Shown here: positions 1 to 12,421 of the stretch, in pieces
Layout of the letters: every line of letters starts with the position of its first letter
How positions within the stretch are numbered: position 1 is the first letter of the stretch
NCBI GenBank assembly: GCA_035259145.1
Contig: DATFWQ010000145.1
Coordinates: 1 to 34,698, forward strand
Source: CF-161 sp035259145
GTDB lineage: Bacteria; Chloroflexota; Dormibacteria; Dormibacterales; Dormibacteraceae
DNA length: 34,698 nucleotides
Direction: 5' to 3'
Program-made: the position numbers and the translations under genes
The notes under the pieces: generated by a model
What the model was told of the DNA's origin: nothing
Database searches by the model: none
What the model saw: the letters and a program-made list of their open reading frames with translations, nothing else

Positions 1-157
1 AGTCCCAGGCTGCTGTGGTTGGGATTACTGGGAGACTCCTCTAGAACACGGATCTCACCCGAGCCGCAAGACGGCCGGCCGTGAAGGTAAGAGCGACCGA
101 CAGCTCAGGAGCTGCCGAGCAACCGAACCCAGCGGCGTAAATCACAAGGAACCAACC

Positions 158-192
158 GAGGGCCGGGCTGACGAACCTGGCCCTCTTTTCTT
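158..192 (+). terminator. Rho-independent terminator at left edge
   Basis: GAGGGCC (158-164) pairs perfectly with GGCCCTC (179-185). Three more inner pairs (one G-T) extend the stem to about 10 bp around an 8-nt loop. TTTTCTT follows on the plus strand (186-192). The orientation fits a plus-strand transcript ending here, yet no plus-strand gene is visible in 1-157; that stretch could be the 3' end of an RNA gene or leader beginning outside the window. On the minus strand the same hairpin lies just past the glgA-fusion stop and is followed by a weaker T-containing tail, so it may also end that operon. Confidence 0.7.
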
Positions 193-213
193 ACGTATGA
201 GGCCGCCTGCTGG

Positions 214-3200
214 TTACGGTCGGCCGCTCAGGATTCCGGGCGTGGGGGTTCGCCGGCCCCGCCTGGCCGCCATTGCGCTCCTGTACAGAGATGCGTACTG
301 CCGCGCCGAGCGAGCCCAGGAGACATCCTCCCGCATCGCCCGTCGCAGCAAACGACCCCAGGTCGCGGTGTGGCGATACGTCTCGACCGCTCGCACCACT
401 GTCCCGAACAGCTGCCATGGATCGTACGGCTCGAATGAGAAGCCGATCCCCTGGTCGGTCATCGGGTCGAAGTCCGTGATCGTATCCGCCAGCCCGCCTG
501 TCGCGCGAACTATTGGGATCGTGCCGAACCGGAGGCTGATGAGCTGGGCCAAGCCGCAGGGCTCGAAGCGTGACGGCATCAGCAGCATGTCGGCACCGGC
601 GTAGAGCCGCTGGGCCAGCGCTGAGTCGAATCCGATGTAGGCTGCGAACCGACCCGGATGCTGGGCGGCACCGTAGCGGAACATGTCCTCGTACCGGCGG
701 TCGCCGGCTCCCAGGACAGCCAGCTGCAGGTCGAGGCCGGTCAGGGCCGGTAGTGCCTGTTGGATCAGCTCCAGGCCCTTCTGCTCATAGAACCTGGAGA
801 TGAAGGCGATCACCGGCGCCGCGCCGTCCGCCAGGCCCAGCTCGGTTCGGAGAGCCGCCTTGTTCAAGGCCTTCGGCCCAGGATCCTCAGCCGAGTAGTG
901 GTGCGGGATGGCGGGATCCGTGGCGGGGTCGAAGATCTCGATATCGATGCCGTTGACGATCCCGTACAGCTTATGGGCGTAGGTTCGCAGCAGCTCGTCC
1001 AGGCCCTCTCCGAACTCTGGCGTCTGGATCTCTTCCGCGTAGCGCTCGCTCACCGTGTTGACCACGTCGGCGAAGTAGATGCCGCGGCCAAGGAAGTTGA
1101 CGACGTCGTCCAGATGAGGAATGCCGACCTTGATAAGGCCCCAACCCTCGAGCTCGGCAAGCCGCAGCGTGGCCGGTCCGAACTGACCCTGGAAGGCCAG
1201 GTTGTGAAGGGTCAGGACGGTGGCGATTCCGGACAGCTCAGGGTCTTCGGCATAGATCCGCTCCAGCATGTTGGGGATCAGGGCCACGTGCCAGTCGTGG
1301 ACGTGGACCACCTCGGGTATGAATCCGATCGGCCGCAGCATCTCGATCGCGGCGCGGGACAGATACGTGAAACGGGCATCGTCGTCCGCGAATCCGTACA
1401 TGCCGTCGCGGTCGTAGAGGCCTGGCGCCTCCACGAAATAGACAGGCACCTCACCGAGGCGACCCTCGAGGATGCTGCACTCCAGCGACTGGTCGCCCAG
1501 CGGGACACGCAGGCCCGTGACCGCCACGTGCAGCTGCTGGTCCTCGGGCGAGATCTGCCTGTAGCGCGGCAGGAGAAGCCGCACGTCGTGGCCCTGGCGC
1601 CGGAGCTCTTTGGCGAGCGCGGCCGTCACGTCAGCCACGCCCCCGGCCTTGGCGAACGGCGCCACCTCGGCGGCCGCGATCAGCACCCGAAGGGGCCTCC
1701 CGGCCCCGTTGGCGGGGGCGGCGCTGCGCGGCACGCGCAGGCCCAGCGAGCCGATGGGTGGTACGTGCTCGACGTCGCGATCGTCGCGGGTGACCACGAC
1801 GGCCATCTGAATCGGCTCCCCACCGGCCCTGTCGAGCGTCCGGAAGGGGATGGAGAACCAGGAAGAGGCCGGGGCTGGCTCGACGGACACCGGCACCCCT
1901 CCGGTGCGATTCTCGTTCAGACGGGCCACGGTGAGCTCGCCATCCGCCAGGCGCACGACCGTCCCCGGGTCGAAGCCGAGGTCCACAATCCCGGCCGGCC
2001 GTAACGGGGTGGCGAAGGCCTCGCCGACGTCCTCCCCGCCAGGCGCACCCGACAGATACAGCCAGAAGCCCACCCCTGCCTCGGCGAGCTGTTCAGGGCT
2101 CATCGGGCTGTCCACGCGGACGTGCAGGCGGGAGGCGTCGCTGCCCCAGAACACCCGCTCCACGAGCTCGACGGGCTTGTGGAGGGCACCGAACCCGCTC
2201 CCCACCTCATAGAGGCCGGCCAGCCGCCACGCCGGGTCGTCCAGGGCCTTGGGTGCTATCAGGCCCTGGGGCAGGCGCCGGCCCTCGACGATGCCTGACT
2301 CCAGGATCGGCTTGAAGAGCGCACTCGGCGACTTCGCTCCGAGCAGCTTGTAGACGTTGCGGAGGTGAAGGCGGAACTGATTGTCCCAGATCGTGTCCAT
2401 GCCCGAGTCGTGCCTGCGGCTGAACCACCAGAACCAGTCGGACCCCTCGACGATACGGATCTCCCGCCAGGCGTCCTCGACGCAGGGATGATCGGGATGG
2501 TGATTGGCGTAGTCCTCGAGCCAGTCCCGCGCCTCGGCCACCAGGTCCCAGGCTGCACTGTGCTCGGGATCCCCGATCCAGGTGTCGAAGTTGGCGCTGA
2601 TCCAGCTTCCGGCGTGGAGCCGCCTCAGCTCCTGCCTGTGCGGGTGCTGATCCAGGAAGTCCGCGACCGTCGTGCAGACCACATCCTCGGCTCGGTCCAG
2701 CTCTTCGTAGAGCCCGTTCAAGAAGTCATGGCCCTCACGCGGATAGAAGTCCCACGGGTTCTCGCCGTCCAGGGCGACAACCACCAGAAAGTCGCGGTAG
2801 TCACCCTGCTGCCAGCGGATCCGGCGCAGCCGCGCCATGAAGTCACCGACCGCCTCCCTTGCGTGCATCCGGTGGTAGTCGAAGCCGATCAGGTTGCTCA
2901 GCAGGCTGTCGCGGAAGACCACCGACACCGAACCGGCCGGGCGCTCGAGGCGCCAGGGCTGATACAGCAGCTCCGGGCTGTGAAGTCCATTGTCGCCATC
3001 CCGGTGGAAGTAGACGTCGATCGAACGCCCGAGCACCGAGTCGTCGGACAGGAACCACTCGACGCCGGTCTCGATCGCGAGGTCGGCGAGGGACTCGCTG
3101 ACGGCGAGCTCTGAAGGCCACATACCACGAGGCCGCACGCCGGTCAGGCGCACGAACTCCTCCCGACCTGCCTCGATCTGGAACCGCGCGTCCTCGGGGT

Positions 3201-3954
3201 GGGCGAAACGTCGGGACGGGAGCTGGATCCCTGGTACCGCCTCGCGCGCCGACTCCAGATTGACCAGCAGCGGCACTATCGGGTGGTAGTAGGGCGAGAA
3301 GGTGAGCTCTGCCTGTCCCCTCTCTGCCAGCTTTGCGAAGTAAGGGATGATGCGTCGCAACATCTGCAGCTGAGCTGCAAAGAGGTCCTCTTTGTCAGCC
3401 TCGGTGAAGCCACGGTCGCGGGCCTTGAGGCGCGACAGGCGAGGGTCCTGGTCGACCCAGGCCGGGTCGCACCACGCGAGGTTGTACCAGACCTGGAGGT
3501 CGCGCATCTCTTCGGTGGTGAACGCCTCCGTGTCCAGGCGGCTGGCCAGCTCCCGATAGCGAGGGGAGGCTTGAACCCGCAGGAACCGCTGCGACTCGCG
3601 CATCCAGCGGAGAATGAAAGCCCGATCGTCGGCAGTGAGATCCGCCGCGGGCTTGCGGCTCAGGCGAAGAAAGAGGTCGGGATCACGGCCATCGCCCGCC
3701 TCCCGCCCGCGTGGTTGGGCACGGTCGGCTGAGGAGTCGCCCGCGCGGCAGTAGTCCTCGATCTGAGTCAGCAGCGAAGGGACCAGGTTGAAGGTCTGCC
3801 GCACACGCGGATAGCCATCCAGCAGGGCCGCCATCTTGTGGTAGTCCTTGGTCGAGCGCAGGCGCACCCATGGCAGCAGGTAAGTGTCGGTCAGGTCGTC
3901 TTTGTAGTACGGCTGGTGCAGGTGCCAGACGAATGCTAAATGCAGGGGTCTCAT
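214..3954 (-). CDS. glgA: GH57 glycoside hydrolase - glycogen synthase (GT5) fusion
   Basis: Large two-enzyme protein of about 1246 aa. Residues 1 to about 560 are a GH57 domain of the COG1449 alpha-amylase type: HLHQP at 11-15, GMWPSEL with the probable nucleophile near E282, DGENPWDF with the probable acid near D396, then the GSDWFWW region. From about residue 753 to the end it is a GT5 glycogen synthase: KAGGVADV (ADP-glucose-binding type loop), HVHDWH, TLHNLAFQG, VNGID, ISRFYEQKG, and FEPCGL followed by TGGLADT. The GT5 half should extend alpha-1,4-glucan from ADP-glucose; the GH57 half should cut or transfer alpha-glucan. Both halves keep their key motifs, so neither looks dead. It is the last gene of the glgE-treS-glgB run. 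ATG at 3954 was chosen; a TTG lies two codons upstream. No clear Shine-Dalgarno is free, because a hairpin sits directly upstream. No glgC (ADP-glucose supply) is in the window. Confidence 0.93.
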   Translation of the reverse strand: MRPLHLAFVWHLHQPYYKDDLTDTYLLPWVRLRSTKDYHKMAALLDGYPRVRQTFNLVPSLLTQIEDYCRAGDSSADRAQPRGREAGDGRDPDLFLRLSRKPAADLTADDRAFILRWMRESQRFLRVQASPRYRELASRLDTEAFTTEEMRDLQVWYNLAWCDPAWVDQDPRLSRLKARDRGFTEADKEDLFAAQLQMLRRIIPYFAKLAERGQAELTFSPYYHPIVPLLVNLESAREAVPGIQLPSRRFAHPEDARFQIEAGREEFVRLTGVRPRGMWPSELAVSESLADLAIETGVEWFLSDDSVLGRSIDVYFHRDGDNGLHSPELLYQPWRLERPAGSVSVVFRDSLLSNLIGFDYHRMHAREAVGDFMARLRRIRWQQGDYRDFLVVVALDGENPWDFYPREGHDFLNGLYEELDRAEDVVCTTVADFLDQHPHRQELRRLHAGSWISANFDTWIGDPEHSAAWDLVAEARDWLEDYANHHPDHPCVEDAWREIRIVEGSDWFWWFSRRHDSGMDTIWDNQFRLHLRNVYKLLGAKSPSALFKPILESGIVEGRRLPQGLIAPKALDDPAWRLAGLYEVGSGFGALHKPVELVERVFWGSDASRLHVRVDSPMSPEQLAEAGVGFWLYLSGAPGGEDVGEAFATPLRPAGIVDLGFDPGTVVRLADGELTVARLNENRTGGVPVSVEPAPASSWFSIPFRTLDRAGGEPIQMAVVVTRDDRDVEHVPPIGSLGLRVPRSAAPANGAGRPLRVLIAAAEVAPFAKAGGVADVTAALAKELRRQGHDVRLLLPRYRQISPEDQQLHVAVTGLRVPLGDQSLECSILEGRLGEVPVYFVEAPGLYDRDGMYGFADDDARFTYLSRAAIEMLRPIGFIPEVVHVHDWHVALIPNMLERIYAEDPELSGIATVLTLHNLAFQGQFGPATLRLAELEGWGLIKVGIPHLDDVVNFLGRGIYFADVVNTVSERYAEEIQTPEFGEGLDELLRTYAHKLYGIVNGIDIEIFDPATDPAIPHHYSAEDPGPKALNKAALRTELGLADGAAPVIAFISRFYEQKGLELIQQALPALTGLDLQLAVLGAGDRRYEDMFRYGAAQHPGRFAAYIGFDSALAQRLYAGADMLLMPSRFEPCGLAQLISLRFGTIPIVRATGGLADTITDFDPMTDQGIGFSFEPYDPWQLFGTVVRAVETYRHTATWGRLLRRAMREDVSWARSARQYASLYRSAMAARRGRRTPTPGILSGRP

Positions 3955-3962
3955 TGGCAAGA

Positions 3963-3981
3963 GCCTGATTTTGGCTCAGGC
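3963..3981 (-). promoter_or_regulatory. Hairpin over the glgA-fusion ribosome-binding region
   Basis: GCCTGA (3963-3968) and TCAGGC (3976-3981) form a perfect 6-bp stem with a 7-nt loop, starting 8 nt before the ATG at 3954. The only AGG that could serve as Shine-Dalgarno lies in the stem. The whole 98-bp gap between glgB and the fusion holds no other signal I can see. Occlusion of translation is inference. Confidence 0.35.
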
Positions 3982-4052
3982 CGGTCTCTTCGCGCCGGGA
4001 CGGGGCCGAACGCCGGTTTGGCCGGGACAGGGCGAAAGGGCCGACTGGGACG

Positions 4053-6026
4053 TCAGCGGGAGCGCCGAAGCGTGGTCAGCTCTGCCGGCTCGACTGTTCC
4101 GGGCCCGGGCTCGTCCTCCGGCTCGACCGGCTCAACCGCAGTGAAAAAGACCGCAGAGAGCGGCGGCAAGGTGACGGACACCGAGTACGGCCGCCCGTGC
4201 CAGGGATCGGCGACCGCAACGACGCCCCCCAGGTTGCCCCAGCCACTGCCGCCGTAGACCTCCGCGTCGCTGTTCAACGCCTCCACCCAGCGCCCAGAGC
4301 AGGGCACCCCGAGCCTGTAAGCTTCACGAGGCACGGGCGTGAAGTTGAACACGCACAGCACGTGCCGATCCCCCGCTGAGCGGAGGAAGGACGCCACCGA
4401 CTGGTCCGAGTCGTTGGCGTCCACCCAGGAGAATCCGCCGGGATCGAAGTCGTGCTGATGCAGGGCGGGGTCGCCGCTGTAGAGCCTGTTCACATCCCCC
4501 AGCCACCGCTCGACACCGGCGTGCCTGGGATACCCGGCCAGGTGCCAGTCCAGTGAGTGATCGTGGTCCCACTCGTGCCACTGCCCGAACTCCCCTCCCA
4601 TGAACAGCAGCTTCTTACCGGGCTGACCGAACATCCATCCGTAGAGGAGGCGTAAGTTGGCGAACTTCTGCCAGTCGTCGCCTGGCATCCGGCCGAGCAG
4701 CGACCCCTTGCCATGCACCACCTCGTCGTGTGAGAGCGGCAGCACGAAGTTCTCCGTAAACGTGTACAGGCTGCGGAACGTCAGGTTCTCGTGGTGATAA
4801 CGACGGTGAACAGCGTCCCGCTGAAAGTAATCGAGCGTGTCGTGCATCCAGCCCATGTCCCACTTCATGCCGAAGCCGAGGCCGCCAACGTAGGTCGGGC
4901 GAGAAACCATCGGCCACGACGTGGACTCCTCGGCGATCATCTGGACGTCGGGGTGAGCGGCGTAGACCTCGACGTTCAGGCGGCGCAGGAACTCGATGGC
5001 GTCGAGGTTCTCCCTGCCGCCGAACGGGTTGGGGATCCACTCGCCTTCACGTCTCGAGTAGTCCAGGTAGAGCATCGAGGCGACGGCGTCGACGCGCAGG
5101 CCGTCGACGTGGTAGCGGTCCAGCCAGGACATCGCGCTGGAGTAGAGGAAGCTGCGCACCTCGTGCCGGCCGTAGTTGAAGATGTAGCTGTTCCAGTCCG
5201 GGTGAAAGCCGCGGCGTGGGTCCTGGTGCTCGTAGAGGTGGGTCCCATCGAAATAGCCAAGCCCGTGAGGGTCGCTTGGAAAGTGCGACGGCACCCAGTC
5301 CAGGATCACCCCGATCCTCCGCTGGTGGAGGTAGTCGATCAGGAACATAAAGTCCTGAGGCGTGCCGTAGCGGCTGGTCGGCGCGAAATAACCAGTGGTC
5401 TGATAGCCCCACGAACCGTAGAAAGGGTGCTCCATTATCGGCAGCAGCTCCACGTGGGTGAAGCCCAGGCGCTCGACGTGGGCCGCCAGACGTGGCGCCA
5501 GCTCTCGATAGCCGAGCCAGCGTCCGTGCTCCTCGGGAACTCGCATCCACGAGCCGACGTGGACCTCGTAGATCGACCAGGGAGCCGCCGGCGCGTTGTA
5601 CCGCCACCGGTCTCGCATCCAATCGTCGTCTCCCCACTCGTAAGCCATATCCCAGACGATGGATCCGGTCCGGGGCGGGTTCTCGGCGTGCACCGCAAGC
5701 GGGTCTGCCTTGTCACCGCGATAAAGCCCGCCCCGCCCGACTACCCGGTACTTGTAGATGGCGCCCGGACGGGCCTCGGGGATGAAGCCGCCCCAGATGC
5801 CCGAACTCGCATGAGGTGACAGCTGATGCGTTCGCGGGTCCCAGCCGTTGAAGTCGCCGATCACTGACACAGCCTCGGCGTTGGGAGCCCAGACCGCGAA
5901 CTGCGTGCCGTCCTGGGCCGGATGTCCGCCGAGCTTCTGATAGAGCCGGAAGTGGCTCCCCTCGTTGAACAGATAGACGTCCTCGTCGGTTAGCTCGCTC
6001 GGTCTCACAATGCTCACTCTCGTCAT
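4053..6026 (-). CDS. glgB: 1,4-alpha-glucan branching enzyme
   Basis: GH13 branching enzyme, 657 aa, normal for the family. It cuts alpha-1,4 chains and re-attaches them as alpha-1,6 branches. An N-terminal CBM48-type domain (about 38-125, WAPNAEAVSVIGDFNGW) precedes the TIM barrel. The four GH13 regions are visible: DWVPSHF, GLRVDAVASM (nucleophile about D313), IAEESTSW (acid/base about E366) and LPLSHDEVVHGKGS. Its ATG overlaps the treS-maltokinase stop by 4 bp (ATGA, 6023-6026), so translation is probably coupled. It would branch the linear chains made by GlgE and by the GT5 half of the next gene. Confidence 0.96.
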   Translation of the reverse strand: MTRVSIVRPSELTDEDVYLFNEGSHFRLYQKLGGHPAQDGTQFAVWAPNAEAVSVIGDFNGWDPRTHQLSPHASSGIWGGFIPEARPGAIYKYRVVGRGGLYRGDKADPLAVHAENPPRTGSIVWDMAYEWGDDDWMRDRWRYNAPAAPWSIYEVHVGSWMRVPEEHGRWLGYRELAPRLAAHVERLGFTHVELLPIMEHPFYGSWGYQTTGYFAPTSRYGTPQDFMFLIDYLHQRRIGVILDWVPSHFPSDPHGLGYFDGTHLYEHQDPRRGFHPDWNSYIFNYGRHEVRSFLYSSAMSWLDRYHVDGLRVDAVASMLYLDYSRREGEWIPNPFGGRENLDAIEFLRRLNVEVYAAHPDVQMIAEESTSWPMVSRPTYVGGLGFGMKWDMGWMHDTLDYFQRDAVHRRYHHENLTFRSLYTFTENFVLPLSHDEVVHGKGSLLGRMPGDDWQKFANLRLLYGWMFGQPGKKLLFMGGEFGQWHEWDHDHSLDWHLAGYPRHAGVERWLGDVNRLYSGDPALHQHDFDPGGFSWVDANDSDQSVASFLRSAGDRHVLCVFNFTPVPREAYRLGVPCSGRWVEALNSDAEVYGGSGWGNLGGVVAVADPWHGRPYSVSVTLPPLSAVFFTAVEPVEPEDEPGPGTVEPAELTTLRRSR

Positions 6027-9000
6027 GTCCGTACAAGGTCCGCCAGCCCGCGAAGTGGGATGTGCACCCAGTCGGGGCGGTGATCGAGCTCATAACGCAG
6101 CTCGTAGAGCGCCTTCTCGATCAACATCGCGTCCAGGAGCAGTTCGCGCTCCTGGTCGTCGCGGGGCAGGAAGGGTGCGCCCTCGGCGGTCTCGATGTAC
6201 GCGTCCATAAACGCCTCGCTCGCGGCTCGCGCCCACTCCTCGCCCTGCGGTGTCTCAGCCGCGAGGCCCGCGTAGGCGAAGGAGCGCAGCATGCCTGCCA
6301 CGTCCTTCAGCGCCCAGCGCTTGAGCCTTCGCTCCCGGAGAGGCCGCGCGGGCTCACCCTCGAAGTCAACGATCACGAAGTCGCCGCCGGTGAACAGCAC
6401 CTGCCCAAGGTGGTAGTCGCCGTGACAGCGGATGCGGCGCGCGGTGATCGGTCGGGTGAGCAGCCTGCGGACGCGCCCGTGCAACCGCTCCCAGGAGTCC
6501 ATGACCAGCTCAGCATCCCCACCGGCGACCTCGTTCATCCGTTCCAGCCGCTGACGTACGAGCGGCAGGACCTGAACCGAGAGCGAGCGGATCGACTGAT
6601 ACACGGAGCGGGCGTCCCCGGTCAGGGTCGGCTCCGGGGCGAACGCCGGATCGTCGGGGCGAGAGGCCAGCGCCAGGTGCATCTCGGCGGAACGCCGGCC
6701 CAGCAGTGCGGCGAAGGGGCGGTAGCGTTCGATGACGCCGTCTTCGGCCACCAGCTCGCGCTGGGCGTGGCTCCAGGCGTCGCCCTGGTTGGGAACGTAC
6801 GCCTGCAGCATCGCCAGCGCCGCGTTGCGGCGCCGATCGCGTCGGTAGAGCGCAGCGCCGGCCAGGACGGCGATGTTGGGGAAGCCGACCTCGGTCAGAA
6901 ATCGGGACATCTCCAGGTCCGGCTGGATCCCGTCCTCGACCTTCCGAAACAGCTTCATGATCAGGCGTTCGCCGAAGACGACCGAGTTGTTGGTTTGCTC
7001 GGCTGTCGAGAGCCGGGGGGCCAGGTCTTCGCTGGTGCTTCTAAGGCGCGCAAGGTGTGGAGTCGGCAGCGTGATCACATCGCCCACCGCTCCACGGAAC
7101 CGCCGCCGCCGAGCAATCGCATCCAGAAGAAGGTGGTTGAAGACAGGTTGACTCAGGGCGTCGATCACCTCGCCATCTCCGTTCGAGCAGAGCGGAAGCA
7201 CGTAGGTCTCTCCCTCACCGGTCTGATAGGTCACGTCCGCAACCTTGAGGAGCGCGTTGGCGATCGGTATCGTGTCGACGACCTCGACGTCCTTGATCCT
7301 CCGGCTGCGAGCCCCGAACCAGCGTTGCTGAACCAGGTACGCCGGGAGGGCACGCTGAAGTTCAGCGTTGCGAAGCGACAGCTCCGGCACCCGCGCCAGC
7401 TGGGCCAGATCCACGCGCTGAGGCTCCAGCGAAAACCAGTAGAAGGCGTGAGGACCGAGCATGACGGGGTACGGCTGGTCGCTGACCACAGGGAATTCAG
7501 TGCCGCCGAACAGCTCCGTAGGCACACTGCCCGCGTGGGCTGAGAGGTCGAGCTGTGCGAACTGTGCGAAGCGGGAGAGGTTTGCTACGACCAGGATTCG
7601 CTCATCGCCGTGCTGGCGCACGAAGGCCAGCACCTTCCGGTTCTCCGGGTGCAGAAACTCGATGCTGCCCCGGCCGAAAGCCTGATAGCGCTTGCGCAGC
7701 GCGATCAGCCTCTTAATCCAGTTCAGCAGGGATTGAGGGTTGGCCTCCTGGGCCTCGACGTTGACCGCCTCGTAGTGGTACTCGGGGTCGAGGATGACGG
7801 GCAGATAGAGGCGCTGGCGGTTGCCGCTCGAGAAGCCGGCGTTGCGGTCGCTGCTCCACTGCATCGGCGTCCGGACGCCGTTGCGGTCGCCGAGGTAGAT
7901 GTTGTCGCCCATGCCGATCTCGTCTCCGTAGTAGAGGACCGGCGTGCCTGGCAGCGAGAACAGCAGCGCCTTCATGAGCTCTATGCGGCGGCGGTTGTTG
8001 CCCAGGAGCGGGGCCAGGCGGCGGCGGATGCCGAGATTGAGGCGGGCCTCGGCGTCCTGCGTGTACGCCCACCACATGTAGTCGCGCTCCTCGTCGGTGA
8101 CCATCTCCAGCGTCAGCTCGTCGTGATTGCGGAGGAACAGCGCCCACTGGGCACTGCTCGGTATGGGTGGCGTCTGGGCCAGGATGTCGATGATCGGGAA
8201 GCGATCCTCCATCCGCAGTGCCATGAAGAGACGGGGCATGACCGGGAAGTGGAACGCCATATGGGCCTCATCCCCCTCCCCCTGGCCGAAGTAGGCCACA
8301 GCGTCCTCTGGCCACTGATTGGCCTCAGCCAGGAGCATCCGGTTGGGGTAGCGGGCGTCAACGTGGGCCCGCAGCTCCTTGAGGAACTGGTGCGACTCGG
8401 GCAGGTTCTCGCCGTTGGTCCCCTCGCGCTCATAGAGGTAGGGGATCGCGTCGAGGCGAAGGCCGTCGATGCCCATGCTCAGCCAGTGGTCGACGACCTT
8501 CAAGACCTCCTTCCGGACATTCGGACTGTCGAAGTTAAGGTCGGGCTGGTGAGAGTAGAAGCGGTGCCAGTAGTAAGCCTGGGCGATAGGGTCCCAGGAC
8601 CAGTTCGAGGTCTCGGTGTCCTTGAAGATGATGCGGACCTCGGGGTAGCGCTGGTCCGAGTCGCTCCAGACGTAGAAGTCGCGGACCGCAGTGCCCGGCC
8701 TGGCGCGCCGAGCCCGCTGGAACCACGGGTGCTGGTCGGACGTGTGGTTGCAGACCAGCTCCGTGATGACGCGGAGACCGCGTGCATGGGCCTCCTTGAC
8801 CAGTCGCCGCACGTCGGCCAGCCGCCCGTAGGAGTCGTGGACGCCGTCGTAGTCCGCGATGTCGTAGCCGTCGTCCCGCAGCGGCGATGGATAGAAGGGC
8901 AGCAGCCAGATCGCGGTCACCCCGAGGCGGCTTATGTAGTCCAGTTTTTCGATCAGCCCCGCGAAGTCGCCGACGCCGTCCCCGTTGGAGTCGCGAAAGG

Positions 9001-9050
9001 CTCGGACGTGCAGCTCGTAGATGATCGCGTCCTTGTACCAGGTCGCGTCG

Positions 9051-11048
<1,998 letters not shown>

Positions 11049-11131
11049 TCCGTCTCGCGTGCTAAATGGTGCGACGTGCCCGGCCTGTCCTGCCAATCAG
11101 GACCTCCGCCTTGCGTCGTGTCCGCGGGTGC

Positions 11132-11959
11132 CTAATGGAGCGCTTCGAGAGCCAGCCGGTGGAGGGCGGGGTCGGCCGACCCCAGCAGCGTGGTCCTGGT
11201 GTCAAGAGCCACGATCGCTTCCTTCAACGGCCCGCCCTCGAGATCAGTGATCGCTCCGCCGGCCTCCGCGACCATCAGCAAACCGGCTGTCAAATCGAAG
11301 ATACGCGCTCGAATGGGCGCTGCAAAGACCTCTATGCCGCCCGAGGCGGTATGAGCCAGAGCAAGCGCCACCGAACCGAGGAGGCGGACCTTGGCTGCCC
11401 GCTCGATCAAGGGCTGAATCTTGCAGAGGTCACGTGGTGAGCTCTCGATCCCGAGCACTCCGATCCGGCCAGGCCGGGCCCTGGCCGGCAGCGGCGTGAC
11501 CGCGCCCCCGTTGCGGTACAGGCCGCCGCCCCTCACGGCGTGCCACCGCTCCCCGCTGACGAGGTTGAGCACCCAACCGAGCCGGATGTCGCTTACGCTG
11601 GGGCCCTCCAGAAGGCTCAGCATGACCGCGGCGAGGGGTAGGCCCTGCTTGGCGTTGAGGCTGCCGTCCACAGGGTCGAGGACGACCCTCGGATATTCCG
11701 CTCCCAGGTCTACCGGACCCGCCTCCTCGGATAGGACTGAGCATGGATGACCGGAGCGGGCAAAGCGCGTCAGCTCAGCCAGCGCGGCCACCTCAGCGAG
11801 CCGATCCAGCTCAACCGTCCGGTCGCCGCCGGCGCCGATCCCAACCTCCGACCGCCCGGCTTCGGTGCCCAGCAGCTGGCCTATGGAAGCGCGGACGCTG
11901 GTGCCGGCCGCCTCGAATGCGGCGAGCCACTCCCGGTCCGAGCCAGGGATGGCCGTCAG
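11132..11959 (-). CDS. Inositol-monophosphatase-family phosphatase
   Basis: Mg-dependent sugar- or inositol-phosphate phosphatase of the IMPase/FBPase fold. Motifs in order are GGDRTVELDRLAE, SEEAG, the metal-binding VLDPVDGSLNA, and a C-terminal FDLTAGLLMVAEAGG (F replaces the usual W). The substrate cannot be told from sequence. Its position just upstream of the glucan genes is suggestive only. The start is unusual. The only canonical in-frame starts (ATG 12061, GTG 12055) would overlap the upstream gene by about 100 bp and add residues that do not resemble the family. CTG at 11959 overlaps the upstream stop as CTGA and gives 275 aa, the normal family length. I chose CTG with moderate confidence. 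Confidence 0.8.
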   Translation of the reverse strand: MTAIPGSDREWLAAFEAAGTSVRASIGQLLGTEAGRSEVGIGAGGDRTVELDRLAEVAALAELTRFARSGHPCSVLSEEAGPVDLGAEYPRVVLDPVDGSLNAKQGLPLAAVMLSLLEGPSVSDIRLGWVLNLVSGERWHAVRGGGLYRNGGAVTPLPARARPGRIGVLGIESSPRDLCKIQPLIERAAKVRLLGSVALALAHTASGGIEVFAAPIRARIFDLTAGLLMVAEAGGAITDLEGGPLKEAIVALDTRTTLLGSADPALHRLALEALH

Positions 11960-12363
11960 CGTAGCCGGCGCCAGACCAGCAGCAGGCCCAGCGCGATCAG
12001 GATGCCGGGGCCGACCACCCGGGTGTCCAGTAGACCGGTTGTGAACACCAGACACGCGCATCCGAGGCCGATGAGGGCCACGCTGAACAGGCGTCGCGGG
12101 CGGTCAAGGGTCCGGGCCACCTGCTGGCCGTACAGCACGTCCAGTTCGTCCACCCAGCCGGGCCGCCGAAAGACGCCGAAAAGACCGACCGCAATCAGGA
12201 TCGCCGGCCACCAGCGAAAGACTTCAGGCGGGACCCTGGAATAGGCGACGGCCAGCGCAAGCAGGCCCAGGATCACGAGAACCAGGCCAAGCCCGGAGAC
12301 GCCGCGCCTGCGATCCGCGCGCACGCGTCGCGCCGTGCGGAGCTCGGAGTCTGGCATGTCCAC
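11956..12363 (-). CDS. Small membrane protein with four predicted TM segments
   Basis: About 135 aa. A basic N-terminus is followed by two hydrophobic hairpins (about 25-41 and 50-65, then 92-108 and 114-130), separated by a polar stretch with WVDELDVLYGQQ. The pattern recalls LiaI/LiaF-like TM domain proteins, but I cannot name the family. The start is GTG 12363 or ATG 12357. Its stop overlaps the presumed CTG start of the phosphatase, suggesting co-translation. Confidence 0.6.
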   Translation of the reverse strand: MDMPDSELRTARRVRADRRRGVSGLGLVLVILGLLALAVAYSRVPPEVFRWWPAILIAVGLFGVFRRPGWVDELDVLYGQQVARTLDRPRRLFSVALIGLGCACLVFTTGLLDTRVVGPGILIALGLLLVWRRLR

Positions 12364-12421
12364 CGTTGGATCTTAGAGCGTGTGTGGACAGGTAGCGAGA
12401 TCGCGAGGCCGCCGCCGCACG

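Noticed and set aside
40..135. Cobalamin-type riboswitch
   Set aside because: A few bases recall the B12 box, but the other conserved segments are missing and a terminator rather than a gene follows.
760..2004. 414-aa plus-strand open frame opposite the GT5 domain
   Set aside because: The opposite frame has intact GT5 motifs. This one has shadow-like composition and no recognisable motifs.
4791..5819. 342-aa plus-strand open frame opposite glgB
   Set aside because: Antisense of the conserved branching-enzyme barrel; no motifs of its own.
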